In this document: piece after piece, positions 21,796-32,745 of the stretch | How the letters are laid out: every line of letters begins with the position of its first letter | Numbering within the stretch: the stretch's first letter is position 1 | Assembly: GCA_947579605.1 (NCBI GenBank) | Contig: OX388314.1 | Location: forward strand, 186,001-250,000 | Direction: 5' to 3' | From: Athripsodes cinereus | Lineage: Eukaryota > Arthropoda > Insecta > Trichoptera > Leptoceridae | DNA: 64,000 bases | Notes under the pieces: model-generated | Seen by the model: the letters and a program-made list of their open reading frames with translations, nothing else | What the model was told of the DNA's origin: nothing | Database searches by the model: none | Translations under genes and position numbers: made by a program

Positions 21796-24700
21796 TTATG
21801 ATCGAGGCTTGAACATCACCTTCCTAGATTTCATTACGCTCCACTTGTGCCTGTACATATAGTACGCTGCTGATGTTATTATTGAGAACCATACTATCAG
21901 CTTCATTCCCATCAGTTTACGCTCATCGTGTTCTGGTTCTGAAGCCCATTTGAGGAACACTGTCACATCCTTGGCCAACTGACTCGCACTAGCTGGAGTT
22001 CCATCGGAGTACTCGATTACCTAAACAAAGACATTTTAAATAAGTTATGATTCTTTGTTTTACAACAAGTCATCATCATAGAATAGAAAATAATGATGTC
22101 AGTAAGATTGTGTAAGATAGCTATTACATTGATAATATAATATATGTATATACTACATAATATATGTACTTGTAGAATATATCTATTTGATCAAGTAAAT
22201 CAAAATGACCTCATTGTACAGGGCTTGGGCCATAGAAAGAGCACCACCAGGGAAATAGGAGTTAAAGTATTGACCATCTCTGAGAACTACACCAGCGGGT
22301 GGATCAACATAGCCGGTCAACAGGGCAAACAGGTAGTCCTCAGCACCCTTCCTAGCAGCCACAATGTAAGATAAGTCAGGGGGATACGCTCCTGCAATGA
22401 AATAACAACTTGTCACAGTAATGAGACTGAGTATGTGTAGTCAGGATAACTATAGATGGTTGTACATATTAACTTACCATTGTTGGCAGCTCTGGCTGCT
22501 TCCTCATTGGGATACGGAGACGGGAAATAATCAGACAATTTGCCTTTCCTCATGAAATATTCACCCACATCATTAGGTCCATCTTTAATCATTGCCTGGA
22601 ACAATGTAAAATCATAATATTACTGAACAATCCCAATGTTAGAATTCAAACAATGGCAACACAACTTGTGTTTTCTGTTTTATTCACTGCAGTTTAAGCA
22701 GTACAAATCCATGATGAAATAAAAAATAAAGGTTTTTGCTACTATGTGATTTGAATAAGAGAGACACTTTTTATTATCTAGGGGCATTTTTTTTGGGCAA
22801 CCCACCCGTATTGAGTGATTGGAAAATCTTTTTTTTTATTATTTTCTGTCCTCATCATTTTAACATAGACATTGACAATTATATTGTAATATTTTATATT
22901 TAAAAAGTCTCTGTAGACTAACCTCAGCAGCCTCTGCTTTGGCTTCATTTTCTGTATGAGACACTCCAACAAGGTTACGGTAAGCAATATACTGCATAGA
23001 GTGGCAAGCTGCGCACACCTGTTTGTAAACTTCATATCCACGACGAATACTGTAATACAACAACACATATACAGTACCGTGTTAGATATCATGCTGAATA
23101 TAAAAATTAACTGAAACATCAAATATTTTATGTACATTCTAAATGGCACAGAGAAAAGTTGTAGTTATACACTTAAAAGTTTATTACAAGTCACTATACA
23201 TAGTATGTAGCAACTAATAAATGAAATTCTTCAATATCACACAAATCAATCATTATTGTCAAAAGATCCTGGTATCAAAGGAGCGCACTGTCCACACATG
23301 CCGCTGGGGACTTTAATTTATCTGATAATCTACATTTAACAAATCTTGTCTACACCAGTGCCATAGTGGACAGCCTCAGGTGCTAACCGGGCAAAAAACT
23401 CCCAGTGTGTAATCTTTAGTCTATACTTGAGAGAAGCAAACTCGGTAATAGTAATAAAAATAACATTTATACATCAAAATTCAAAAATCTATTGTAGGTA
23501 ATAAATACTTGTTATATTGTTTTTGAACACAGATATTTCAGGCACAATGCTGGTATTTTGAATCCGCGTTTTGAGCCTAATCCTTTGATATCCTGTACAT
23601 CTTGATAGGTGAACATTTCATGGCATTAAACCGCCATGAGAAAACTGTAGCTACCGAAGACAAATGTAACAGTTCTCTCCTGGTCCCATCTCTCTTGCCA
23701 CACTTACACTCCCTCTCTCTTTAATTTGGCTGAAGGCCTTACTAATTCTTCTATTCATGGATTCTGGCTGAACAGAATGAGCTGCTCAGTAGTAGATCAA
23801 ATATAGAACAGATCTGTAGAGAGGCTTCAAACAAGATTTTTAATTAATGACAAATATGAATTTGTAATAAGCCCACATAATACCTTTAAAGACAGTCACA
23901 AGGAATAACATATTTTGTAAGTTGTGAAGGTGGAATGGTTTAACAATAGTCACTAAGTACTGTCCACTTCATAAATATAATACGATTGTATAGAATAAAA
24001 TAATAAAGACAACATAATATACCTGGCATGATCATACGAGTTGAACATTCCCCTATGTGACCAGTCATAGTGCGGGGGATGCACCTCAGTACCAGAGGCA
24101 TTCACAGAGTGCTCCAACGCCAGCCACAAACCCCCGGCCCCTCCTCCAAGTACTCCGAGAGTAGCGACAAACTTCAAATGGAAACAAACATACCTAATAA
24201 TTTGAGGACATTCAAAATCAATCTCATAGCCTATGTACTTCCTCAGAAACACCTCATGTGACTATGTCATACAAATAAATAATTCAACATAATAGTGTAG
24301 ACATATCATGTAGAAGAGTGATGAGCAGTTGTAGGCGTGTTTATCTGATGGCACAGTGTGTGGTGCATGTACCTACTCACAGTATACCTATACAGTATAA
24401 ACATGACCTGTCAAACCAAATGTCAAAGTGCTAGACAGAAACTTTAAACAGGAGAATTCCACTGCATAGGAGGCATCACATAAAATAATATATGGTGACA
24501 CTTACGTATTTCTGTCCTTTGGATAAGCCTCCAGCTGCTGTGGATAGCTTACTGATCTGCAAATAGAGGTTAGAATTAGGTAAGGACCCTGTTACATAAT
24601 AAACACAACAATTAAAGAAAACCTTCCAAATATACGACACTCGTCCGTCACATCGTAGAAAACATCACTATATACTAATATATTCTCGAATCCAAGGTAA

Positions 24701-24920
24701 AACTTGATTTTCATTCAGAAAATCGTCTGAAAATCAGCTGTCAACATATCAGTCCAAGATAATTTTTAGAATAAATATCCAACAGAATGTCTATAAAATA
24801 CATTTAGAAGGATAAGACATCGACATATTAGTTCATTGTTTGAGGAATTACCTGACCAATATTGACATTATTTGCTTTTAGGAGGGCAGCTCCACAAATC
24901 CTACCAACAGCAGCCGCCAT
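21796..24920 (-). CDS. Cyt-c1: Cytochrome c1, heme protein of complex III
   Basis: Seven minus-strand exons (24852-24920, 24506-24556, 24023-24171, 22923-23049, 22478-22595, 22210-22391, 21796-22020) join with matching phases into 306 residues. The start [15 protein letters not shown] opens a mitochondrial targeting segment rich in Ala and basic residues. It is followed by a hydrophobic stretch ([14 protein letters not shown]), [13 protein letters not shown], and [11 protein letters not shown] leading into the heme-binding CAACH. Then come [46 protein letters not shown], and the axial-Met region ([13 protein letters not shown]). The C-terminus has [19 protein letters not shown], one membrane helix, and [11 protein letters not shown] facing the matrix. 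The protein passes electrons from the Rieske protein to cytochrome c in the inner mitochondrial membrane. No defect is seen. The gene is head to head with DMC1. Confidence 0.96.
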
Positions 24921-25193
24921 CACGAGCAGAGGATGTGGAGTAGAAGTCTGAGGAGAACACAAATAAACACTTTATTTATAAAGCAGACCTTTATAACGAC
25001 ATATGGGAACTTCGGAAGAAGAATAAAAACTGAGCCGGTTTGAATATGTCTAAAACAAATCTAAAAGTCAATATGAGCTACCTTTCAAGAGAATATCGCA
25101 AATGTTGGTAACATAACCATAGATAAAAGGCCAGAGTGTAATGTTGCTATTTTTTTTAAATAATCACACGTCAACATAAAAAATTAATGAATA
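24921..25193. promoter_or_regulatory. Cytochrome c1 upstream region
   Basis: DNA upstream of the cytochrome c1 start codon and just before the MITE at 25198. It probably carries the promoter. No motif can be assigned with confidence. Confidence 0.35.
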
Positions 25194-25197
25194 TTAA

Positions 25198-25668
25198 GTA
25201 GCATTCACATTGCTTCACTTTGGATGATCATCCAGAGTGTCAGGGTCAAACCTGTTCATCGAAAGTGAACACGTCTGTTCACATTTGTTCATCCTATGCT
25301 TTCACTGCCATGTCTACTTTCTCACTCATGTTGTATGTAGTTTGACGTATTTTCGTATAAAAATAATCAAACAAATTCAAAAATGAAAAATAACACTTAA
25401 AATAAATTAATATAGCTCTCGACTGCATAATAATTTTGTACATGATTCTGACATTCAATACAAATTCATAGAGAATAAAACAAATAATAAGATGAAACTT
25501 GTTTATGGTCGTTTCAGTGAAAGGACCTTTCATCAAAATTATGACGAGTGGTAATCTCTTTCCTCCGTCATCGCTAGTGATCACTATTGATGAAACGCCT
25601 GTTCACATTTGTTCATCTTGGAGGATCATCCGGAGTGATCACTGAAAGTGAACGTATGTGAACGACCC
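25198..25668. mobile_element. TTAA-type MITE, intact copy 2
   Basis: A 471-bp non-coding element. It begins GTAGCATTCACATTGCTTCA and its other end, reverse-complemented, begins GGGTCGTTCACATACGTTCA, so the termini share the pattern TTCACAT..TTCACTTT. Several copies of GTTCACATTTGTTCATC sit just inside both ends. The flanks are TTAA (25194-25197) and TTTA (25669-25672). It lies in the DMC1/cytochrome c1 intergenic region. Confidence 0.85.
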
Positions 25669-26144
25669 TTTATGTAGATAAACAGTTAAAATTAATAATA
25701 TAACAAAATAACATTTAAATTGAATGTCCATTTCTAATTATATAAATCACAAATCTTTAAGTTGGTAATATTGTTCAAATGTTTCAAACATTTTGTGTTT
25801 AATTATGTTGTCTGTAAAGATTATATTGTGAACTGTGTTTTTGTTTTCATTTATTTATCATTTCACAGATTTATCATTTTCATATTATATTCTACAATCT
25901 AGAATTCTGACAATTCCTCTGCCACAATAATCATAAGTCATTCTTCAAAATAATAAATTTCGAGTTTTTTACAGTAGGTACTCACAACTCATCATTGTTT
26001 TGACCATAGACTTTTCTTTAATCTACCAAAATTGTCTGTGGATACGCATGAAAGGCGGTAAAAAAGAAAAGCTTCAGGAAAAGTTTTGCTGGTGAACAAG
26101 ATAGACATATTTTTCAGTTGTTTACAGTTATATTTACTGTAAAT
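25669..26144. other. DMC1 upstream region
   Basis: AT-rich sequence likely to hold DMC1 5' untranslated sequence. TTTTTCAG near 26110-26117 resembles a splice acceptor, so an untranslated first exon further upstream is possible. Confidence 0.35.
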
Positions 26145-29100
26145 ATGTTGTGTGATGACATAGTTGCAGATGTAGAAGATGAAGAGAGCTTTTTTCAAGA
26201 CGTCGATGTTTTACAACAGCAAGGTATCAATGTAGCAGATATAAAAAAACTGAAGGTAGCAGGTATTTGTACTGTGAAGGGAGTTCAGATGTGTACTAAG
26301 AAAAAATTAAATAGCATCAAAGGATTTAGTGAGGCTAAGGTTGACAAGATAAAGGAAGCTTGCCAAAAGTTATCTCGAGTGGGATTTCTGACAGCTCTTC
26401 AAGTCAGTGATCATCGAAAGTGTGTTTTCAAGATCACCACTGGCAGTCAAGAATTGGAGTTAGTACATATTTTAATACTATATTATACCATCACGGCATA
26501 TCTCATAATATTTTTCTATATGTAAATCTTTTAAGAGCCATATTCACTACTTATTTTGTTTTATTAAGGGCATTTAAATTTACACTTCTTTTATCAGTAA
26601 TCTGTGCCTGAGAGCCATTTAGTTTTAGGTACTAAAATGCCATTTTCAAATTCAATTTTTCAATCGAAAATATCTCAACATTTTACTAGTAATAAGCTGT
26701 ATATACTATATACAGCTTATTACATATACCTTATAGTATAGACTCTAAGCATTTCTGTACTTAAGACTCACGACTGTTGTGTTATTTCCGTTTTTTTTTT
26801 GTAAATTTGCCATTTTTGTCAAAAATGTACTTAAGTCCTAATGGCTCTCAGGTACAGATTAATATTAAAGTTTTTGCAAAACAAACTAAATCAGCATCTC
26901 AAATAGTCATTTCTGAGCAGAAAAAATCACTTTTGATAATTATCACCATTAAATTAAAAGAATTATAACCTTTATACACTAGGTATAAAAAATAATTTAT
27001 TTATAATATCACATTTTAATTTTTCGTCAATTAATTCATAAAGTATATACGTCCATACATTTCATTTTTCGATTAAAATTAATTTTGTTTAAAGTCAAGA
27101 AAAGATGACATGTCAGGAAGAATTATAAAACTTTAAAAACAATATATAAAGTAGGTACTTAACTTAAAAATAAATAGAAGTAACATTGAGAACTATAAAT
27201 TTAAGTATCATTTATGAGTAATGTGATCTGACCTGAGACCTTTGGAATACTGAAACCACATTTTAACATAAAGATATTCTATATTTCTGACAAACTTGTA
27301 GCAGTTAAAGAGAGAATGATTGTTTCTCCCATGTGCGACTTTGGCTCTTATTAGATTTAAGTAATTAAAGTCTGTTCCTAACTTCACAGCTATCTGTATG
27401 TAGTGTTCTGGATTGGAGGCGATTAGTTCTTGGCAGTTAATTGCAGAGAGCTGTGATGCGGCTATTCTAGAAGCCATTGTTTCAATAGGCCACGTGACCA
27501 CTGGAGTACCTGTCCATAGTATGTCCATAGTAGTGGTGTGTCCATTGCAGACTGTTGTATCCAGACATACATCAGCCAACTGTCCTCTCCTAACGTGTTC
27601 CTCTTTACTTACCACATCTGAGAAAATAATTCTGTGGCCTTCTAAGCCTAGTTCCATTGCTCTCTCCAAAATATTTGTTTCGCCATCTTTAGGGAATCTC
27701 AGAAGCCACAATACGGAGTTAGGAACTTGCATTAATATGGATATCCACAATTGAAATATTCTTGGTTCCATTTTGTACATCTGATTGAAATTACAGTACA
27801 CAATTGCATTATCTGGAAGACCATACTGCTGTCTGCTGGTGTAGATTATGTTCATAGGAACCTTTTCTCCTGTCGCTATCTTGGGGTCTAGGATTCCCAA
27901 CTTCAGTCCATTATCTACTGTGAGACCTCTCACTCTAGTTTCTATTTGTTCTTTTTCAACCATTATTTTCAATGTTCTCAGTGAAATATTCACGATGTTC
28001 TTTTTGATTCTGATTGGTTGTGAATCATCCAAATTTTCAGTAATTTTAATGATTTTGTATTGTTCAGCTAAGTAGTCTGTATTGAGAGTGTTGATAAGAG
28101 CTATATTATCACGCACATAGGGAGAGTCTGGAGGAGAACTTCCTTGTATGATGAATCTTTTCATCAGGTGAGGGAACATCTGTTTGTGGTCTCCTATAAA
28201 GAAGGAGTGAGGCATGTGTGCTAGACTCTCACTGTAGGACTGGGCATATTCCAAAGGACTGGCGACAGAATCTGTGACAAGATAATCTATGAAACTCGCA
28301 CCACTGGTTCCTGGATAGCCCAGCCACATGACTTGGATAGGAGCTGGTCGCAATGCAAATATTTCATTCATGGCTCCCCTGGTGTAACCATTCATATTTA
28401 CTAAAATGTGGATACCATCTTTGTGTACTATATCAGCTATTGTTACATGACATTTGATATGTGATAAATCTACAAAGTGCTCTGATTCATTAGCTAACTT
28501 ATCACGGAATGATGAGCCATCATGGGGGCTCAGAGCATAGCAGAACACTTCATACGAGAACTTATTGTGAAGACCAGGAAGAGATTGCATCAGGTGGGAA
28601 GTGGGATGGTTCCCAAAGTCACTACTCACATATCCTATCTTCAGTCTGCCATACAAGGTTCTTTCAAAGTTGTATGAAGTCTTCAGATTCGGCTGCACTC
28701 TGTTGATGCAGAACTTGGCATACTTTTCAGCAATTAACTTGTGATAGTAGAATGTGGTAGGATACAACATAGAATGATGTGGGTGCACAGACGGATATAG
28801 GTCATTCCTTATTTGGTGTACAGTTATTGCATATACCCGGGATATATTCTGTTGATAATTGCTCCAGTCGCAGATTTGCAGTTGACAGTACATCATATTA
28901 CAGAAGGCTTCGTGATGTTCAGGATCCAATTGTAATACATACTTGTATAAGTCAATAGCTTCTAGGAACTTACCGTGTTCTTTTAAAATGTTTGCTTTGA
29001 AGCAATAAGGCTCAGGATACATTGGATTGAGAGTGATAGCAGTTTCATAGCATGTGTTAGCTGCGTCTGTGTAGAACATTTCTTTAAGAACATTTCCCAT

Positions 29101-31966
29101 GTGAGCATATGTTTCCCATGAGTTTGGATTAAGCCTCACGGCTTCTTGATAATGAGCTAAAGATTTTTCTAAATTACCTTGTATTTTATATACAGAGGCA
29201 ATATTTGTATGAGCAATAACAAAATCTGGATTACATTCTAGAGCTAATGAGTAAAGATGTATGGCTTCCTGTAGGTCACTCTTATTCCTCATTATGTTGG
29301 CTAGATTGTTCAGTGATGTGATGTGACTTGAATCATGGGATAAAGCTAATTTGTAATATTTTTCAGCTTCTTCATATAATCCTAAATCTTTGAATATATT
29401 AGCTAAGTTGCATTGTGCGTTTGGATAATTTGGCTCTAGCTCCATACTCTTTTTATATAATTCAATAGCACCACTGACATTACCTTCTTCATAGTATGTA
29501 CTGGCAAGACTAGCAACTACAAATGCATCATTAGGTAAAAGGTGAAGGGCTTTCTCATATGCTGCTTTAGCTTTTCCCACAAGATTACATCCTTTTGATA
29601 TATTTGCCAAATTGATCCAGCCCTCTGCATATGTTGGACTTATAGACACAGCTTTCTCAAAGTGATTTATGGCCAGTTCATGTTCCCCATCTAAGTGATA
29701 TATACAACCCAAGTTATTCCACGCTGATACAAAATTTTGCTCCTCTTCTAGAATTATAGTGAAACATTTTTTAGCCTCTTGGTTTCTTCCCACCTCTTTC
29801 AATATAGTCCCCAGATGATTCCTGATGTAATGCAGCTGTGGGTAATCGTCCAGAACTTGCTCATAAGTGAGGATGGCTTTTTCAACATCTCCGTCCTCCA
29901 GCCATGTCATGGCGATACTCTCGTAACCCTCTTCAAAATATGGATCTATTTCAACAGCCTTTTCAAATTGTGCGATTGCATCCTGCAGCAGACCTTTCGC
30001 TCGCAGTACTTTCCCCAGTTGGTGAAGTGACTCTGTGCTCGGGGAACTGTTGATGATTGTAGCTTTCCTAGCGTACATCTCAGCATCATTTACTTGTTCC
30101 AGTTGTATGTGGATAGAAGAGAGAAGTAGTAGGAACTTTTCTTCATTTTCTTCTCCTTCGTTCCTCATCATGCAATATTCTTTTGCCTTATCGTAGTTTC
30201 CCTCTTGATATTGTTTATGAGACAGGTCCACCAGTGTTTGCCCGCTGTCTGCTCTCACCTCTGCCATCATATAGCCTGGTGATGTAGCTATCTCCACTCA
30301 CCATTTGATTTCACACGGGATCCTAAAAATAACATAAAAAATTATAAAATATACTAACGGTGTGAAGTGTTCACTAATGTTTATATCTACATAGGTAGTA
30401 GACACATGTATGTGTAATGTCTATACTTATTATTATATTTCCAGCAAGCTACTCGGAGGTGGTGTAGAGTCTATGGCTATCACTGAGGTATTTGGAGAGT
30501 TCCGTACAGGCAAGACTCAGTTGTCCCACACTCTGTGTGTCACATCACAGTTACCTCGTCCCACACAGGGGTACTCAGGAGGAAAAGTTATCTTCCTGGA
30601 CACTGAACATACTTTGTATCCTTTTATATTAAATTTATCCTACAACGTAATATATATATGAATGCATTCAAACTGCATATTCTGCCAACGGGCCGAGTCT
30701 CGTACCATTTGCAAAGGCATGTGCCAAATTTCTGCCCCACTGTGGGCAGTTTCGATAACTCATAAGTAATTCCTGTTAGATCCTATGTCGTGGAAATAAT
30801 AAAATATTTATTGTTCAATGATTTGAGTCATTATTATTTTTGTACTGATTTATTCGTGATGTATTGATTTGAAATAATGTATTGATTTATTCATAATGTA
30901 TTGATTTGAAATAATAAATAAGTTTATGAGCAATCTATTTTTATTTTTTTTTTCTCGATATACTTAGGTATATATTTTCACAATGTGAAAACACAAATTT
31001 TTGTAAGATTATTGTTTTATATGAATTGGTAAATTATTGCATTGCTTATGTTGATATTTATTTAGTTGCCTATATGTTATGTTCCTTTACAATATGAATA
31101 GTCGTCCAGACAGATTGCGACCAATTGCGGACAGATTCAACTTGGACCAGAATGCAGTGCTGGACAACGTCCTCTATGCCAGAGCCTACACATCAGAACA
31201 TCAGGTGAGTTGTTCCATATTTTATATATTTTTAATGAAAACTAATTAATATAATGAGTAAGTTTGTAGCTATGCGAGAATGGATGAATGGAATGTAACT
31301 CTATATAAAACAATACAAAAAAGAAAAACTATTCAATCAAGTTCAACTGTTTCAAAGTTTCTATAATTAATTTTACTATGTTTCCAGGCAGAGCTGTTAG
31401 ACTATGTAGCTGCCAAGTTCCATGAGGAAGCGGGTGTGTTTAAGCTGCTGATAGTGGACTCAATCATGGCTCTCTTCAGGGTGGACTTCTCGGGGAGGGG
31501 GGAGTTGGCAGATAGGCAACAGAAATTAGCACAGGTCATGTCACGCTTACAGAAGGTACACACTACACCTGACCTTATTACTACATACTATCTCTCTTAA
31601 GAGATATAGCTAGGCGTGTATAATATATAATTTTATTATGTATCCACATTATATATGTACATAATATATACTTGTAAAATATTATTGAAAGTGTAATGTG
31701 CTTTGTAGATCTCAGAAGAGTATAATGTGAGTGTGTTCATTACAAACCAGATGACAGCGGATCCTGGAGCAGGAATGACATTCCAAGCAGATCCCAAAAA
31801 GCCCATAGGTGGTCACATCCTGGCACATGCTTCCACCACACGCATCTCTCTTAAAAAAGGTCGAGGAGAGACTCGCATTGCCAAGATATACGACTCTCCA
31901 GATATGCCTGAAAATGAAGCCAGCTTTGCCATCACCAATGGGGGAATAACAGATGCTAAGGATTAA
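26145..31966 (+). CDS. DMC1: Meiotic recombinase DMC1
   Basis: Five exons (26145-26458, 30445-30615, 31102-31204, 31388-31555, 31709-31966) join in phase to 337 residues; the human protein has 340. The N-terminal helix-hairpin-helix region ([32 protein letters not shown]) is followed by ITTGSQELD and [19 protein letters not shown]. The Walker A site is GEFRTGKTQ and the Walker B site is [15 protein letters not shown]-binding loop 1 ([16 protein letters not shown]), loop 2 (NQMTADPG) and [20 protein letters not shown] follow. Words such as [11 protein letters not shown] and [13 protein letters not shown] separate it from RAD51. It forms filaments on single-stranded DNA for strand exchange in meiosis I. 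An in-frame ATG at 26118 would add nine residues; 26145 is preferred because the extra residues are not family-like. The first intron, about 4 kb, contains the whole OGT-like gene on the opposite strand. Its donor is GTTAGT. Confidence 0.94.
26459..27207. other. DMC1 intron 1, left part
   Basis: Intron DNA between DMC1 exon 1 and the stop of the OGT-like gene. It includes a short CCATCACGGCATATCTC word (about 26487), the stub of the dispersed LINE tail also seen at 14.5 and 34.1 kb. A perfect short palindrome TATACAGC/GCTGTATA lies near 26695-26720. A minus-strand AATAAA (TTTATT at 26996-27001) could serve the OGT-like gene. Confidence 0.45.
27208..30270 (-). CDS. Intronless O-GlcNAc transferase-like protein (OGT retrocopy)
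   Basis: A single uninterrupted reading frame of 1020 residues with the full O-GlcNAc transferase layout, about the length of human or fly OGT. About 13.5 tetratricopeptide repeats cover residues 10-460; clear units include [20 protein letters not shown] and [20 protein letters not shown]. Next are the linker [14 protein letters not shown] and the N-catalytic lobe ([64 protein letters not shown]). A divergent intervening domain follows, then the C-lobe ([49 protein letters not shown]-like [10 protein letters not shown]). Residues matching human His498, Lys842, His901, His920-Thr-Thr and Asp925 are present. OGT puts GlcNAc on Ser/Thr of nuclear and cytosolic proteins. Canonical OGT genes have many introns, so this is probably a retrocopy under selection; its sequence diverges widely outside the active site. 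The start is placed at the first of two adjacent ATGs (MMAEVRAD). The frame extends nine codons upstream to a GTG that is not a plausible start. Confidence 0.88.
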   Translation of the reverse strand: MMAEVRADSGQTLVDLSHKQYQEGNYDKAKEYCMMRNEGEENEEKFLLLLSSIHIQLEQVNDAEMYARKATIINSSPSTESLHQLGKVLRAKGLLQDAIAQFEKAVEIDPYFEEGYESIAMTWLEDGDVEKAILTYEQVLDDYPQLHYIRNHLGTILKEVGRNQEAKKCFTIILEEEQNFVSAWNNLGCIYHLDGEHELAINHFEKAVSISPTYAEGWINLANISKGCNLVGKAKAAYEKALHLLPNDAFVVASLASTYYEEGNVSGAIELYKKSMELEPNYPNAQCNLANIFKDLGLYEEAEKYYKLALSHDSSHITSLNNLANIMRNKSDLQEAIHLYSLALECNPDFVIAHTNIASVYKIQGNLEKSLAHYQEAVRLNPNSWETYAHMGNVLKEMFYTDAANTCYETAITLNPMYPEPYCFKANILKEHGKFLEAIDLYKYVLQLDPEHHEAFCNMMYCQLQICDWSNYQQNISRVYAITVHQIRNDLYPSVHPHHSMLYPTTFYYHKLIAEKYAKFCINRVQPNLKTSYNFERTLYGRLKIGYVSSDFGNHPTSHLMQSLPGLHNKFSYEVFCYALSPHDGSSFRDKLANESEHFVDLSHIKCHVTIADIVHKDGIHILVNMNGYTRGAMNEIFALRPAPIQVMWLGYPGTSGASFIDYLVTDSVASPLEYAQSYSESLAHMPHSFFIGDHKQMFPHLMKRFIIQGSSPPDSPYVRDNIALINTLNTDYLAEQYKIIKITENLDDSQPIRIKKNIVNISLRTLKIMVEKEQIETRVRGLTVDNGLKLGILDPKIATGEKVPMNIIYTSRQQYGLPDNAIVYCNFNQMYKMEPRIFQLWISILMQVPNSVLWLLRFPKDGETNILERAMELGLEGHRIIFSDVVSKEEHVRRGQLADVCLDTTVCNGHTTTMDILWTGTPVVTWPIETMASRIAASQLSAINCQELIASNPEHYIQIAVKLGTDFNYLNLIRAKVAHGRNNHSLFNCYKFVRNIEYLYVKMWFQYSKGLRSDHITHK
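30650..30830 (+). repeat. Repeat in DMC1 intron 2
   Basis: A segment with GCCGAGTCTCGTACCATTTG, CTGCCCCACTGTGGGCAG and an AATAAAATATTTATTG end has the look of a LINE or SINE 3' part, but no second copy is present in the window. Recognition is weak. Confidence 0.3.
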
Positions 31967-32526
31967 TTCCTATGTTAATGTACTGCCACAATGAGAATGT
32001 ATCTCTCCAAATTTTATTTTATATAATTTAATTAATAATAAAAATTTGTGGGTTTCAAATACCTATTATAAATTGCATTAACAATTTCATGCAGCAAAAA
32101 AATATTTTATTTAATAACGAATATGACTGTAAACTTCAATGTTCTCTTTCTAAATGGTTTAATTGTAATAATGGTTTATTCAACAAAAACTGTAGAAAAA
32201 ATATGTAATTTATTATTGTCTTAATTAAAAGCTGCAATACTATAAGGCAGTTGTAGGCACACAAACATTATAATATTATACTCTTGAAAACTATTACTGT
32301 TTGTACTCAATAAATTACACAGAATATCTAGAGAGTAAATAAATTATTATTATATGTTTACGTTAATCTGATGATGATAGCGGAAGCTCTTGAAAGCCAA
32401 TTTGCGATTAATAATGTCACTGTGGAAGTAGGTACCTACTGAATATGAGAGTTTTAGTCGTTAAACAAAGTTTTCACATTTCACTGGATTTTGATACTAA
32501 TTGTATGAGTGAAGACATAGAAAATA
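31967..32526 (+). other. DMC1 3' untranslated region and flank
   Basis: T/A-rich sequence after the DMC1 stop, with AATAAA at 32037-32042 about 70 bp downstream as the likely polyadenylation signal. Nothing else is seen. Confidence 0.5.
32037..32042 (+). promoter_or_regulatory. Candidate DMC1 polyadenylation signal
   Basis: AATAAA 71 bp past the DMC1 stop in a T/A-rich context. Assigned by position. Confidence 0.5.
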
Positions 32527-32745
32527 TTACTCAACAGACGCCTCATCTGCACAACCCTCCCTTTAGTAGGAACCACGAAAGGTGTTCCGATGCATATGAA
32601 TCGACTTAGGCTGGTTTTAGTGCACTTTACCCATGGTACATTCACCAATCCCACCAATTCCTGTTCCAAACTACTATGTATACATCTGTTCCCTACTAAA
32701 GGGAGTTTGCAAAGTCTGTTAGTTTATAAGGTGTCTGTTGAGTAA
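32527..32745. mobile_element. Short inverted-repeat element (MITE)
   Basis: The outer repeats TTACTCAACAGACGCCT and, reverse-complemented from the right, TTACTCAACAGACACCT are paired with an inner repeat, CTCCCTTTAGTAGGAAC, whose partner is GTTCCCTACTAAAGGGAG. The arms have slightly different spacing between outer and inner words. Total length is about 220 bp. No clean target duplication is visible, so the superfamily is unassigned. Confidence 0.7.

Noticed and set aside
26118..26144. DMC1 start nine codons earlier
   Set aside because: The added residues are hydrophobic and unlike DMC1 N-termini. The ATG at 26145 leads straight into the acidic family-like N-terminus; the earlier ATG cannot be excluded.
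30271..30297. Upstream GTG as start of the OGT-like protein
   Set aside because: GTG starts are not expected in animal nuclear genes, and two ATGs lie nine and ten codons downstream.
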